From Solobacterium sp. (GTDB lineage: Bacteria > Bacillota_I > Bacilli_A > Erysipelotrichales > Erysipelotrichaceae), in contig JAILLA010000052.1 in NCBI GenBank assembly GCA_024693325.1, positions 1 to 55,493 of the forward strand: a stretch of DNA of 55,493 bases, written 5' to 3'. The notes beneath the pieces were generated by a model. That model saw nothing but the letters and a program-made list of their open reading frames with translations. It had not been told where the DNA came from and made no database searches. The position numbers and the translations under genes were made by a program. Shown here one piece after another: positions 1-8,558 of the stretch (its first letter is position 1; every line of letters begins with the position of its first letter).

Positions 1-1072
1 TTTCAGCTACCATGTCTACAGCCATCTTTACAGCAGCTGCACCAGTTCTCTTACCATTGCGGCACTGGAGCATATAGAGTTTACCTTCTTCAACTGTGAA
101 CTCCATATCCTGCATATCATGATAGTGCTTCTCAAGGCGAGAACGGATCTTGCAGAGCTGATCATATACCTTTTGATTTTCTTTTTCGAGCTGTGAAAGC
201 TTCTGTGGAGTACGGATACCTGCAACAACGTCTTCACCCTGAGCGTTCATCAGGAATTCGCCGAACAGTTTCTTTTCACCTGTAGCGGGGTTACGTGTGA
301 ATGCAACACCTGTACCGCAGTCTTCACCCATGTTTCCGAAGACCATGGACTGAACGTTGACTGCTGTTCCCCAGCTGTCAGGGATATCGTTCATACGACG
401 GTAGTAGATCGCTCTGTCATTATTCCAGGAACGGAATACTGCTTCGATCGCGCGCTCGAGCTGAACTTTAGCGTCCTGCGGGAAATCTTCTTTCAGGTTT
501 TCTTTATAGAATTCCTTGAATCTGGCTGTCAGTTCGACCATGTCATCAGCGTCGAGTTCGATATCGAGTTTGACACCCTTAGCTGCTTTTACTTCATCGA
601 TTACTTCTTCAAACTTTGCTTTGCTCAGTCCCATGACAACGTCGGAGAACATCTGGATGAAACGACGATAGCTGTCATATGCGAAACGCTTGTTCTGAGA
701 AGCTTCAGCAACAGACAGAACTACCTCATCATTCATACCGAGGTTCAGGATCGTGTCCATCATACCGGGCATGGAAGCGCGCGCACCGGAACGTACAGAT
801 ACGAGCAGAGGATTTTTCGGACTGCCGAGCTTTTTGCCGGTATCCTTTTCGAGCCATGCCAGAGCCTTATGGACCTGTCCCATGATCTCGTCATTGATCT
901 TCTTACCATCCTCATAGTAAGCAGTGCATCCCTCTGTTGTGATTGTGAAGCCGTTCGGAACGGGCATTCCCAGTTTGCTCATTTCAGCAAGGTTTGCACC
1001 CTTACCGCCGAGCAGTTCTCTCATCGTTCCGTCGCCTTCAGAGAATTTGTAGACATACTTTTTTACAGCCAT
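1..1072 (-). CDS. ppdK: pyruvate, phosphate dikinase, N-terminal part (3' end outside window)
   Basis: Interconverts pyruvate, ATP and phosphate with PEP, AMP and pyrophosphate in the cytoplasm; in anaerobic Bacillota it often serves glycolysis or gluconeogenesis. Reading leftwards from ATG at 1072, the protein starts MAVKKYVYKFSEGDG and continues with the nucleotide-binding sequence LLGGKGANLAEM and the segments VSVRSGARASMPGMMDT and FGNMGEDCGTGVAFTRNP, all typical of the PPDK ATP-grasp domain. The frame stays open for about 357 codons to the window edge, so the phosphohistidine and PEP-binding domains lie outside. A good SD (AAGGAGG) precedes the ATG by 4-5 nt. It is the gene downstream of the hydrolase at 1152-2090, separated by about 80 nt holding a hairpin without a clear U-run. 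Confidence 0.95.
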   Translation of the reverse strand, partial: MAVKKYVYKFSEGDGTMRELLGGKGANLAEMSKLGMPVPNGFTITTEGCTAYYEDGKKINDEIMGQVHKALAWLEKDTGKKLGSPKNPLLVSVRSGARASMPGMMDTILNLGMNDEVVLSVAEASQNKRFAYDSYRRFIQMFSDVVMGLSKAKFEEVIDEVKAAKGVKLDIELDADDMVELTARFKEFYKENLKEDFPQDAKVQLERAIEAVFRSWNNDRAIYYRRMNDIPDSWGTAVNVQSMVFGNMGEDCGTGVAFTRNPATGEKKLFGEFLMNAQGEDVVAGIRTPQKLSQLEKENQKVYDQLCKIRSRLEKHYHDMQDMEFTVEEGKLYMLQCRNGKRTGAAAVKMAVDMVAE

Positions 1073-1151
1073 TGTTTCCTCCTTCTTTTTATGACAAGTA
1101 TTTATGAAGCTGTTTTATAATCAAAGGACCATCGTCCCTTTGAAACCGGAA

Positions 1152-2090
1152 TTACATACCGTATTTGTTCAGGAATTCCCGGATCTTCTGATCGTATTCT
1201 TCTGACATGCATGAAGCGCAGTGTCCTGCATTCTCAACAACAAGCAGGTCCTTTTCCGCAGCGCATGCATAATAGTTTTCATAGACCATACTGACGGGTA
1301 CAAGCGTATCCGCTTCACCGTGGATGAACAGTGTCGGTGTCCGTGACTGCGAGAGCGCACGGCGGATGTTCACGTCATACAGTGAATAATGCAGGATCTG
1401 GGCAACAAACAGATCGACGCCGCGCATGAATACATCGGACGGGATCCCGTTTGCCATTTCACTGACCTTGTTGATGATGATCTCGCGCAGATCACTGTAG
1501 CCGCAGTCTTCCACAGCACACTTCACATTTGCCGGCAGATAATCACCTGTCGTATACATGACGGCAGCCGCGCCTGCTGAAGCACCGAACAGTGCGATCT
1601 CAGCTTCGGGATCAAGACGGATCAGATAGTTGATCCAGGAAATGACGTCATAATGCTCGGGCCATCCGAAGCCTGTGTACCTGCCCTGTGACAGGCCGCT
1701 TGCACGCATGTCAGGCGCGAAGACGTTGTAGCCCATCTGGTCGAAGCGGTACAGCCAGTCCATCATGGCGCTCGCGCTGGAATGATATCCATGGATCACC
1801 ATTACCCACTTATGATGCTCGGGATGATTCGTTACCCGGATCGCATGAAGCTTCAGTCCGTCGAATGATTCGATATAGTCTTCATCGCGCACGCTGGATG
1901 CGAACCACTCATCATTGCGCTCCTGATTGGGTGATCTGTCCCAGGGGATCTTCGCATAGAAAGAGGAACCCTCTGTGTCAAAGGCTTCCCTGAAAATGTA
2001 ATACGAAAGGCCGCCGTAGGCAGCACATCCGGCCGCGGCGGTGATCCCGACTGCTTTCAGAAGTCTATGTTTCTTTTCTTTTTTGCTCAC
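1152..2090 (-). CDS. alpha/beta hydrolase with N-terminal membrane anchor
   Basis: A serine hydrolase of the alpha/beta fold (the group including YfhR-like and acyl-peptidase-like proteins); the substrate cannot be read from sequence. About 312 aa. After a basic start (SKKEKKHRLLK) there is one hydrophobic segment (AVGITAAAGCAAYGGLSYYI), so the catalytic domain is probably outside, held by an uncleaved signal anchor. Visible motifs are the oxyanion-type HGYHSSASAM, the nucleophile elbow GASAG, the acid region EADTLVPV and the catalytic His in VVENAGHCAS. I chose GTG at 2090 because GGGAGG lies 7 nt upstream; the longer reading from 2147 has no SD and runs through the leader hairpin. It has its own promoter behind valS. 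Confidence 0.85.
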   Translation of the reverse strand: MSKKEKKHRLLKAVGITAAAGCAAYGGLSYYIFREAFDTEGSSFYAKIPWDRSPNQERNDEWFASSVRDEDYIESFDGLKLHAIRVTNHPEHHKWVMVIHGYHSSASAMMDWLYRFDQMGYNVFAPDMRASGLSQGRYTGFGWPEHYDVISWINYLIRLDPEAEIALFGASAGAAAVMYTTGDYLPANVKCAVEDCGYSDLREIIINKVSEMANGIPSDVFMRGVDLFVAQILHYSLYDVNIRRALSQSRTPTLFIHGEADTLVPVSMVYENYYACAAEKDLLVVENAGHCASCMSEEYDQKIREFLNKYGM

Positions 2091-2132
2091 AAATAAAACC
2101 TCCCGGTCTTCTGATTCCGAAACCCTAAGAAA

Positions 2133-2179
2133 GAGATGGCAAAACAAGTACTCTTTTCATTCAGACTGATTGCCATCTC
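2133..2179 (-). terminator. hairpin between valS and the hydrolase gene
   Basis: On the minus strand GAGATGGCAA and TTGCCATCTC form a perfect 10-bp stem around a 27-nt loop, followed by TTTCTT. It ends valS transcripts and, because a -10 box lies upstream of it at 2213-2218, it also sits in the hydrolase leader, where it could attenuate. The long loop is unusual for a plain terminator. Confidence 0.6.
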
Positions 2180-2212
2180 CGATTGTTCATACAAGAATTT
2201 CTCCCTGTAACG

Positions 2213-2218
2213 ATTATA
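2213..2218 (-). promoter_or_regulatory. extended -10 promoter of the hydrolase gene
   Basis: TGTTATAAT on the minus strand, an extended -10 (TGn plus TATAAT) just after the valS stop codon. The -35 region is weak. The predicted leader of about 115 nt contains the hairpin at 2133-2179. Confidence 0.5.
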
Positions 2219-2225
2219 ACATGTT

Positions 2226-4838
2226 TTATGCGTTTAAAGCCTGCAATCTCGCAATAACGACATCATATTGCTTTTTGTAATCTTCGAGTTTTTTCTTTTC
2301 GTTCTCGACTTTCGCAGCAGGCGCTTTTGCAAGGAATCCCTGGTTGGAAAGGATGCCCGTTGAACGCTTGATCTCGTTTTCCAAACGTGCTTTTTCACTC
2401 GTCAGTTTTGCGATCTCCGCAGCTTTGTCAAGCAGCTGATCGGAAGGAATATAGATGGATCCGGACTTGACAGGATGTACCGTCAGGTCACCGTCCAGAG
2501 CGGACTTCCATGTTGTTTTCGCCATGCGTTCCAGGATCGCGCTCAGCTGGTCATCCGGTTCGATCAGACGGTTGTCGATATCCTTGACAAGGATATCCAG
2601 ATGCGCGCCTGGTTTCAGATCGTTGGCGATCTTGACTTCTCTTGTCTTCTTGATGATCGAGATCAGGCGTTCCATGGATTCCATATCGCATGCAGGCAGA
2701 CCTTCGACCGGTTCAGCCCATTTCGCGATGCAGATGCTCTCTTCCTTCTCATTCAGCATGCTGAAGATCTCTTCCGTTACGAACGGCATGAACGGATGCA
2801 GCAGCCTGACGATATGATCAAGCATGATGTACAGCGTTGACTGCGCCGCCTTAACGACTTCAGGATCGTCCGAAGACAGGCTTGCCTTGCTCATTTCCAC
2901 ATACCAGCTGCAGAAATCATCCCATACGAATGCATACAGCTCATTTCCGACAAGCGCGAATTCATACTTATCCATGTTCGCGTTGACATGAGCGATCGTT
3001 TCATTCAGTTTATTCAGGATCCATGTATCAGCCAGTGACAGATGACTCAGATCGACGTCATCAGCGCTCATGCCTTCCGGCAGGTTCATGAGAACGAATC
3101 TGCTCGCATTCCAGATCTTGTTGATGAAGTTCCAGGCAGCCTCGACCTTTTCGGGGATATAACGCATATCCTGGCCGGGTGTGGAGTTTGTCGTAAGGAA
3201 GAATCTCAGAGCGTCAACACCGTACTCATCGATGACCTGCATCGGGTCGATGCCGTTGCCGAGTGACTTGGACATCTTCCTGCCCTGCGCGTCACGGATC
3301 AGACCGTGGATCAGGACATCCCTGAACGGGCGGTCATGTGTGAAGTGTCTTGCCTGGAAAGCCATTCTAGCGACCCAGAAGAAGATGATGTCATATCCGG
3401 TGACCATTGTTGTCGTCGGATAGAAATGATGATAGTCATCTGTTTCCTCAGGCCAGCCCAGTGTTGCGAACGGCCAGAGCGCGCTGGAGAACCATGTATC
3501 CAGGACGTCTTCATCCTGTGTCCAGTTCTCGATATCTTCCGGTTCCGTATCGCCGACATAGGTCTCCCCTGTCGTATTGTTGTACCATGCAGGGATCCTG
3601 TGTCCCCACCAGAGCTGTCTGGAAATGCACCAGTCTTCGATGTTTTCCAGCCACTGGGAGAATGTACGCTCAAAGCGCTCGGGATAGAATGTGATCTTCT
3701 GATCCGGATCATCCTGGTGGTCAAGAACATCCTGTGCCAGCGGCTTCATCTTGACGAACCACTGCTGGGAAAGATACGGTTCCACGACGCAGTGCGTACG
3801 TTCGGAATGTCCGACATCATGCTGGATATCTTCGATCTTTACCAGGTTTCCTTCCGACTCGATGCGTTTGGTAACGAGGTCTCTGCACTCGTAGCGGTCC
3901 ATGCCTTCATATTCACCGGCCAGCGCATTCATCGTTCCGTCCGGGTTCATGCAGATGGGCTTCGGCAGACCGTGACGTTCAGCGATCTGGAAGTCGTTGG
4001 GATCGTGTGCCGGCGTGCACTTCATCGCACCGGTACCGAATTCCATATCGATATAGTCATCCGCGATGATCTCAAGTGCTTCACCGTTTGCCGGGTTGAT
4101 CGCTTTCTTTCCGATCAGGTGCGCGAATCTGGGATCTTCCGGATGTACGACGACGCATACATCACCGAACATCGTTTCCGGTCTTGTCGTAGCAACTGTA
4201 AATGTTTCTTCGGAATCCACAACATGGTATCTGAAGTAGTACATTTTGCCGGGGTCACTCTGATGGTAGACCTCGATGTTGCTGAGGGCGGTACGGGCGA
4301 CCGGATCCCAGTTGATGATCCTCCAGCCGCGGTAGATCAGTCCCTCGTTGTACAGCGTTACGAATACATGTCTGACAGCAGCGTTGAAGCCTTCGTCCAT
4401 CGTAAAGCGTTCCCTTGTATAATCCAGGGAATTGCCGAGCTTTGCCCACTGCTTGCGGATCGTTGCGGCATATTCCTCTTTCCATTCCCATGCGCGTTCC
4501 AGGAACTTTTCGCGTCCGATCTCATAGCGGTTCGTTCCTTCGGACTTCAGTCTTGCGTCGACTCTTGCCTGCGTTGCAATACCTGCATGGTCCATGCCCG
4601 GCAGATACAGCATGTCATATCCCTGCATTCTCTTATAGCGGGAAATGATATCCTGCAGCGTGTTGTCCCAGGCGTGTCCGATGTGCAGAATGCCCGTGAC
4701 ATTCGGCGGCGGAATGACGATCGTAAACGGATCCTTTGATTTGTCACCGGCAGTGAAATAACCCTTTTTCACCCATTCGTCATACTTCCCGGATTCGACC
4801 TTCAGATGGTCGTATTTTGTTTCCAGATTCTTTTCCAT
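2226..4838 (-). CDS. valS: valyl-tRNA synthetase
   Basis: Charges tRNA-Val with valine (class I synthetase, cytoplasm). 870 aa, the usual length. The class I signature HIGH is at residues 52-55 (PPNVTGILHIGHAWDN), the CP1 editing domain follows (TTRPETMFGD), then GRKMSKSLGNG for the KMSKS loop and a tRNA-binding C-terminus ending in the coiled-coil arm (LTSEKARLENEIKR) seen in ValRS. I placed the start at ATG 4838 because AGGAGGG lies 5 nt upstream; the longer frame would begin inside the leader terminator. Expression is controlled by the T-box leader just upstream. Confidence 0.98.
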   Translation of the reverse strand: MEKNLETKYDHLKVESGKYDEWVKKGYFTAGDKSKDPFTIVIPPPNVTGILHIGHAWDNTLQDIISRYKRMQGYDMLYLPGMDHAGIATQARVDARLKSEGTNRYEIGREKFLERAWEWKEEYAATIRKQWAKLGNSLDYTRERFTMDEGFNAAVRHVFVTLYNEGLIYRGWRIINWDPVARTALSNIEVYHQSDPGKMYYFRYHVVDSEETFTVATTRPETMFGDVCVVVHPEDPRFAHLIGKKAINPANGEALEIIADDYIDMEFGTGAMKCTPAHDPNDFQIAERHGLPKPICMNPDGTMNALAGEYEGMDRYECRDLVTKRIESEGNLVKIEDIQHDVGHSERTHCVVEPYLSQQWFVKMKPLAQDVLDHQDDPDQKITFYPERFERTFSQWLENIEDWCISRQLWWGHRIPAWYNNTTGETYVGDTEPEDIENWTQDEDVLDTWFSSALWPFATLGWPEETDDYHHFYPTTTMVTGYDIIFFWVARMAFQARHFTHDRPFRDVLIHGLIRDAQGRKMSKSLGNGIDPMQVIDEYGVDALRFFLTTNSTPGQDMRYIPEKVEAAWNFINKIWNASRFVLMNLPEGMSADDVDLSHLSLADTWILNKLNETIAHVNANMDKYEFALVGNELYAFVWDDFCSWYVEMSKASLSSDDPEVVKAAQSTLYIMLDHIVRLLHPFMPFVTEEIFSMLNEKEESICIAKWAEPVEGLPACDMESMERLISIIKKTREVKIANDLKPGAHLDILVKDIDNRLIEPDDQLSAILERMAKTTWKSALDGDLTVHPVKSGSIYIPSDQLLDKAAEIAKLTSEKARLENEIKRSTGILSNQGFLAKAPAAKVENEKKKLEDYKKQYDVVIARLQALNA

Positions 4839-4853
4839 AATCCCTCCTGTATA

Positions 4854-5058
4854 AAAAGGCGTCCTTAACAAAGGACGCCGGTCTTGCGTGGTACCACCTT
4901 AATTGCTTCTCAAATGCGTAACGTGCATACACGTGATCCCTTACTGAGGTTCGGGGACCCAGCTCCCAGACGACTTCACTGCTTTCCGCTCACTGCCTCG
5001 CACCACCCGGCAGCTCTCTGACAGTTTCCGGCAATTACTGCTCCTGTTCAGCGCTTAT
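4854..5058 (-). promoter_or_regulatory. T-box leader (valine) of valS
   Basis: Minus-strand leader that senses uncharged tRNA-Val. The T-box sequence AAGGTGGTACCACGC lies at 4886-4900 (RNA sense). It is followed by an intrinsic terminator, GGCGTCCTT and AAGGACGCC around TGTT with a T-run at about 4854-4879, just ahead of the valS SD. The likely specifier lies in the 3' side of stem I, GTGAA-GTC-GTC at 4969-4974 (plus-strand GACGAC); either register is the valine codon GUC, which fits the gene controlled. By family knowledge, binding of uncharged tRNA to the T-box side would favour antitermination. Confidence 0.93.
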
Positions 5059-5064
5059 GAAAAG

Positions 5065-5093
5065 ATTATACTCTTTTTCAATGCCGAAGCCAA
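5065..5093 (-). promoter_or_regulatory. promoter of the valS T-box leader
   Basis: Minus-strand TTGGCT (5088-5093), a 17-nt spacer and TATAAT (5065-5070). It overlaps the last codons of the small membrane protein gene ending at 5078, so the two genes share sequence here. Confidence 0.8.
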
Positions 5094-5335
5094 TGATCTT
5101 TCAGTTCAATATCGACAATGAATTTCGTAACTGACACGGAAGCTGCCATCAGAAGCAGGTTCACAGCCAGTGTAATGTACGGATGAACGGGAAAGATCGT
5201 CAGTAATACTGCCGATATGCCGTAGAGCACCATAAAAGTCAGAAAATAGATGCCCATGACAGACAGGAAGTATGTCACCTTCATTTTCGTCAGTCTGGAA
5301 CCGCGTGTGATCTCGATCTCTTTGTTGTCATCCAT
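5078..5335 (-). CDS. small two-helix membrane protein, unknown function
   Basis: 85 aa: a short charged N-terminus (MDDNKEIEITRGSRLTKMK) and two hydrophobic helices, about residues 21-45 and 52-72, then a short charged tail. I do not recognise the family. There is no Shine-Dalgarno sequence before the ATG at 5335; instead TAAAAT ends exactly 6 nt upstream, which would place transcription start on the A of the ATG (leaderless mRNA). A later start at Met18 is possible but also lacks a good SD. The strong periodicity of the membrane segments and its fit between its own promoter and the valS promoter support it as real. Confidence 0.65.
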   Translation of the reverse strand: MDDNKEIEITRGSRLTKMKVTYFLSVMGIYFLTFMVLYGISAVLLTIFPVHPYITLAVNLLLMAASVSVTKFIVDIELKDHWLRH

Positions 5336-5341
5336 GCGGAT

Positions 5342-5347
5342 ATTTTA
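5342..5347 (-). promoter_or_regulatory. -10 box placed for a leaderless transcript (small membrane protein)
   Basis: Minus-strand TAAAAT, with TTGAAG 18 nt upstream as a possible -35. Exactly 6 nt separate the hexamer from ATG 5335, so the predicted +1 is the start codon itself. Confidence 0.4.
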
Positions 5348-5426
5348 AACCAACATGCACTCTTTCTTCAATCTCTTACGGACAATAAGTTCATGTCATC
5401 ACAGATCAGGCATGATACGGGAGGCT

Positions 5427-6137
5427 TTATCTGCTGTATGTCCAGCCGTGATCATCGTGATAGATCATCAGTTTCGTCATGCCGCCGTCGATGCAGATGT
5501 TTTCACCGGTGATGAACCCTGCTTTTTGAGAACAGAGATACAGCACCATGTTGGCAATATCCAGGGGATTCCCCACTCTGCCCACCGGCTGCTGCAGGGC
5601 GTCCGGACCTTCGTATACTCTGTATGATGTATCGATCCATCCCGGGGAAACGGAATTCACGCGGACGCGCGGACCGAGTGAGACCGCAAGAGCGTGCGTC
5701 AGGGCATGGATGCCCCCTTTCGCCGCAGCATAGCTTTCCGTCTGAGGCTGGCTCATCCTGTCACGCGAAGATGAAATATTCACGACCGCCGCATGTTCAT
5801 TGAAATACGGCAGAAACAGTTTTGTGAGATAAAACGGTGCAGCTGTTCCTACAGCCAGCGCGTTCATGAATTCCTCATAGGAACACTCATCGATCCCCTT
5901 CATCTTCGGAAGCGCATTGTTGATCAGATAATCGATTGAACCATGCTTCCCGATCACATATGACGCAAACTGTTCCAGTACTGCAGGGTTGGAAATGTCT
6001 CCGGTAAACCAGTCTCCTTCCCGGATATCAATGATCTCTACGGCTGCTCCTTCATTGGCAAACTGCTCTGCAATGCATTTCCCGATGCCGTGTGCCCCGC
6101 CTGTGATGACGACTGTTTTTCCTGCAAATTCATTCAT
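5427..6137 (-). CDS. short-chain dehydrogenase/reductase
   Basis: NAD(P)-dependent oxidoreductase of the classical SDR family; substrate unknown. 236 aa from ATG 6137. The cofactor motif is TGGAHGIG near the N-terminus, the catalytic Ser is in VVNISSSRD and the catalytic YxxxK in ESYAAAKGG; the C-terminal GENICIDGGM is typical. The usual NNAG motif is NNAL here, a mild deviation. GGAGG lies 11 nt before the chosen start; ATGs at 6164 and 6161 are alternatives but give an N-terminal tail foreign to the family. It stands alone, divergent from the SRAP gene. An acidic dinucleotide-pocket residue (EIIDIRE) suggests NAD rather than NADP (inference). Confidence 0.85.
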   Translation of the reverse strand: MNEFAGKTVVITGGAHGIGKCIAEQFANEGAAVEIIDIREGDWFTGDISNPAVLEQFASYVIGKHGSIDYLINNALPKMKGIDECSYEEFMNALAVGTAAPFYLTKLFLPYFNEHAAVVNISSSRDRMSQPQTESYAAAKGGIHALTHALAVSLGPRVRVNSVSPGWIDTSYRVYEGPDALQQPVGRVGNPLDIANMVLYLCSQKAGFITGENICIDGGMTKLMIYHDDHGWTYSR

Positions 6138-6229
6138 ACGCTTTGAATCCTCCGCTTTCATCATAAACAATTCTTTTCTCTCTTTGTACCGGAATGAACA
6201 TCCTGCTGCGTACATACATCCTTCACTTC

Positions 6230-6238
6230 TGCTACAAT
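6230..6238 (+). promoter_or_regulatory. extended -10 placed for a leaderless transcript (SRAP gene)
   Basis: TGCTACAAT, an extended -10. The hexamer TACAAT (6233-6238) is followed by exactly 6 nt and then ATG 6245; no SD is present. The predicted +1 is the A of the start codon. Confidence 0.45.
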
Positions 6239-6244
6239 ATGCTC

Positions 6245-6808
6245 ATGTGCGGACGATATCTTTATTTTGACGGTCAGAATCAGACAGTAGAACGCTGGAT
6301 CTCTTCAGCAAAGTCACAGATGGATGAAGAGTCTTTTTCAAAGCTGTCTCTGTTCGAAGTGCATCCTTCGGAAACATTGCTGGCAATTACCGCAGACGCT
6401 TCCGGCAAAGGCGTACTGACGCCGATGATCTGGGGCTATCCGGGAACAGACGGAAAGCTCATCATCAACGCCAGAAGTGAAACAGCTGAGCACAGCCGTT
6501 TCTTTGCCGGCTCCTCCCGCTGCCTGATCGGCGCATCAGGTTATTACGAATGGTCTCAGAACCCGCGCAGGAAATACTACTTTACAGCCGAAGAAACACC
6601 GGTCTATCTGGCGGCGCTGTATAAGCAGTTTGAAGACGGTCTGCGCATGGTGATCCTGACAGAAGATGCCGTCCTGGCACAGGCAGAGATCCATGACAGA
6701 CAGCCTGTCATGTTCGACAAGGAACACTGTGCATTCTGGTGCAGAAACGGCAGCTACCGGGAAGCACTCACATATTCCCTGCAGGAACGTCTGATCAGAC
6801 CTGTATAA
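6245..6808 (+). CDS. SOS response-associated peptidase (SRAP, YedK/HMCES family)
   Basis: Protects abasic sites in single-stranded DNA by forming a thiazolidine crosslink through Cys2. 187 aa, near the family norm. The ATG at 6245 is fixed by the invariant N-terminus MCGRY, in which the Cys must follow the initiator Met; the longer frame from 6194 would bury it. Other family motifs seen are WGYPG, NARSET, RCLIGASGYYEW (with the conserved Glu) and a C-terminal H-DRQPVMF that corresponds to the usual H-RMP segment. Two repair genes, ruvAB, lie convergent to it. No SD; see the leaderless promoter. Confidence 0.92.
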   Translation: MCGRYLYFDGQNQTVERWISSAKSQMDEESFSKLSLFEVHPSETLLAITADASGKGVLTPMIWGYPGTDGKLIINARSETAEHSRFFAGSSRCLIGASGYYEWSQNPRRKYYFTAEETPVYLAALYKQFEDGLRMVILTEDAVLAQAEIHDRQPVMFDKEHCAFWCRNGSYREALTYSLQERLIRPV

Positions 6809-6844
6809 ACAGGGATCAGGCATCCGATCGATGTTTCATATATG

Positions 6845-6907
6845 CAAAAAATGCTTCCTGATATGATGAGAACTCTCACCATAAGCAGAAAGCATGTTTT
6901 TTTCTCT
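6845..6907. terminator. bidirectional terminator between the SRAP gene and ruvB
   Basis: ATGCTTCCTG (6851-6860) pairs with CAGAAAGCAT (6886-6895), and an inner stem (ATGATGAGA with TCTCACCAT) extends the hairpin. A T-run follows on the plus strand (6896-6903) and an A-run precedes it (6845-6851), so it can stop transcripts from both convergent genes. Confidence 0.85.
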
Positions 6908-6924
6908 GAGCAGTCTGTATCAAG

Positions 6925-7941
6925 TCAGAACAGCGAATTCTGGTGATGCTGGGTGATGCCGAGATGACGGTACGCCTTTTCAGTAGCGACACGTCCCCTG
7001 CTCGTACGGTTGATGAATCCGATCTGGATCAGATACGGTTCATAGACATCTTCCAGTGTCGTTGTTTCTTCACTGATGGAATTTGCCAGTGCTTCCAGAC
7101 CGACCGGGCCGCCCTTGAAGCGTTCAATGACGCCCCTGAGGTATCTCAGGTCGACTTCATCAAGACCCAGCGAGTCTACCTGCAGACGGTCAAGCGATGT
7201 TTCAGCGATCTCTTTTGAGATAACGCCGTTATTCAGTACCTGGGCAAAGTCCCTGATCCTTCTCAGCAGTCTGTTGGCAATACGCGGTGTACCGCGTGAA
7301 CGTCTGGCGATCTCCACCACTGCGTCGTCATCGATCTTCGCTCCGAGCACACGTGCTGTTCTGCGCACGATCTGCTGCAGCTGTTCATTCGTGTAGTATT
7401 CCAGCTTGGATACGATACCGAAACGGTCTCTCAGAGGTGCGGAAAGGTCACCTGCCCTTGTCGTAGCGCCGACCAGGGTAAAGGGCGGCAGTTCCAGCCT
7501 GACGCTTCTTGCGCCGGACCCTTCGCCTCCGATCATGACATCGATCACGAAGTCTTCCATAGCCGGATACAGCACTTCTTCAACGACCTTGGGAAGTCTG
7601 TGGATCTCATCGATGAACAGCACATCCCCGGGCTCAAGCACAGACAATACCGCAGCCAGGTCACCTGCCTTGGCAACGCTCGGTCCGCTGACCGTTCTGA
7701 CTTTTGTGTGCATTTCATTGGCCAGGATATAGGAAAGCGTCGTCTTTCCGAGTCCCGGAGGACCGTAAAGCAGGACATGGTCCAGTGCCTCATCCCTCTG
7801 CAGCGCAGCCTGGATGAAGATTTTCAGGTTTTCCTTCAGCTTGTCCTGTCCGACATATTCATCCAGACGCTGGGGACGAAGCTGTTCTTCATCTTCGCCC
7901 GGAGCCAGTTCTCCTGTCAGCAAACGTTCTTTATCACTCAT
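6925..7941 (-). CDS. ruvB: Holliday junction branch migration ATPase RuvB
   Basis: Hexameric AAA+ motor that drives branch migration with RuvA in recombinational repair. 338 aa, full length. Walker A GPPGLGKT, Walker [10 protein letters not shown], sensor and arginine-finger regions ([18 protein letters not shown]) and the C-terminal winged helix ([14 protein letters not shown]) are all present. GGAGG lies 7 nt before the ATG. It is the last gene of the rplU-prp-rpmA-obgE-ruvA-ruvB row, 15 nt after ruvA. As in most Bacillota, no ruvC is seen nearby. Confidence 0.98.
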   Translation of the reverse strand: MSDKERLLTGELAPGEDEEQLRPQRLDEYVGQDKLKENLKIFIQAALQRDEALDHVLLYGPPGLGKTTLSYILANEMHTKVRTVSGPSVAKAGDLAAVLSVLEPGDVLFIDEIHRLPKVVEEVLYPAMEDFVIDVMIGGEGSGARSVRLELPPFTLVGATTRAGDLSAPLRDRFGIVSKLEYYTNEQLQQIVRRTARVLGAKIDDDAVVEIARRSRGTPRIANRLLRRIRDFAQVLNNGVISKEIAETSLDRLQVDSLGLDEVDLRYLRGVIERFKGGPVGLEALANSISEETTTLEDVYEPYLIQIGFINRTSRGRVATEKAYRHLGITQHHQNSLF

Positions 7942-7956
7942 AGTTCAGCCTCCAAG

Positions 7957-8541
7957 CTACTGTTTCGAAAGGTACTGCATGCCGATCCTCAGATACTCAT
8001 TGACAGTCAGTCCGGGATGCTCGTTCATGACCTTTGCGGCATTGTTTGCCTCGGCAGGTTTCCAGCCAAGGCTCTTCAGAGCTTCGACGGCATCCATGAT
8101 CTCATTTGAATAAACAGGCTGTGCACCGGTGCCCTGTTTGACGGGAACCTGCACAAGCTTTCCCTTCAGATCCAGTACGATCTGGCTGGCTGTCTTGGCT
8201 CCGACACCCGGAAGTGCCTTGAGCGCAGCGACATTGCCCTGTTCTACAGCAGCTATAATATTGTCCATGCTGGATCTTGTCAGCATGTTCAGTGCTGTCT
8301 TGGGTCCGAGTCCTTTGACTCCGATCAGGCGGATGAACAGGTCCTGTTCCTCCTGGGAACGGAATCCGTACAATGCGACATCATTCTCCGTGATGTGCAT
8401 ATATGTATAGATCCTGACCTCCTGGTTCAGGGAGATCTCATCCGTATGCGGATAAGCGATCTTCCATCCGATCCCCTGGTTGTTTACAACAGCCCAGTCA
8501 GCACCGTATGCGGCGACCCTGCCTTCAATAAATGCGATCAT
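7957..8541 (-). CDS. ruvA: Holliday junction DNA-binding protein RuvA
   Basis: Binds four-way junctions as a tetramer and loads RuvB. 194 aa. The N-terminal OB-fold begins MIAFIEGRVA and contains the family Y-T-x-x-H-x-x-ENDVALYGF segment (THITENDVALYGF with M variations); helix-hairpin-helix motifs are LIGVKGLGPKTALNML and LKALPGVGAKTASQIV; the C-terminal domain III (ALKSLGWKPAEA) contacts RuvB. GGAGG is 7 nt before the ATG. The gene is followed 15 nt later by ruvB. Confidence 0.97.
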   Translation of the reverse strand: MIAFIEGRVAAYGADWAVVNNQGIGWKIAYPHTDEISLNQEVRIYTYMHITENDVALYGFRSQEEQDLFIRLIGVKGLGPKTALNMLTRSSMDNIIAAVEQGNVAALKALPGVGAKTASQIVLDLKGKLVQVPVKQGTGAQPVYSNEIMDAVEALKSLGWKPAEANNAAKVMNEHPGLTVNEYLRIGMQYLSKQ

Positions 8542-8558
8542 ACAAGACCTCCAGTCCG

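Noticed and set aside
3306..4739. Plus-strand open frame of 477 codons opposite valS
   Set aside because: Antisense shadow of valS; Cys- and His-rich composition with no recognisable domain.
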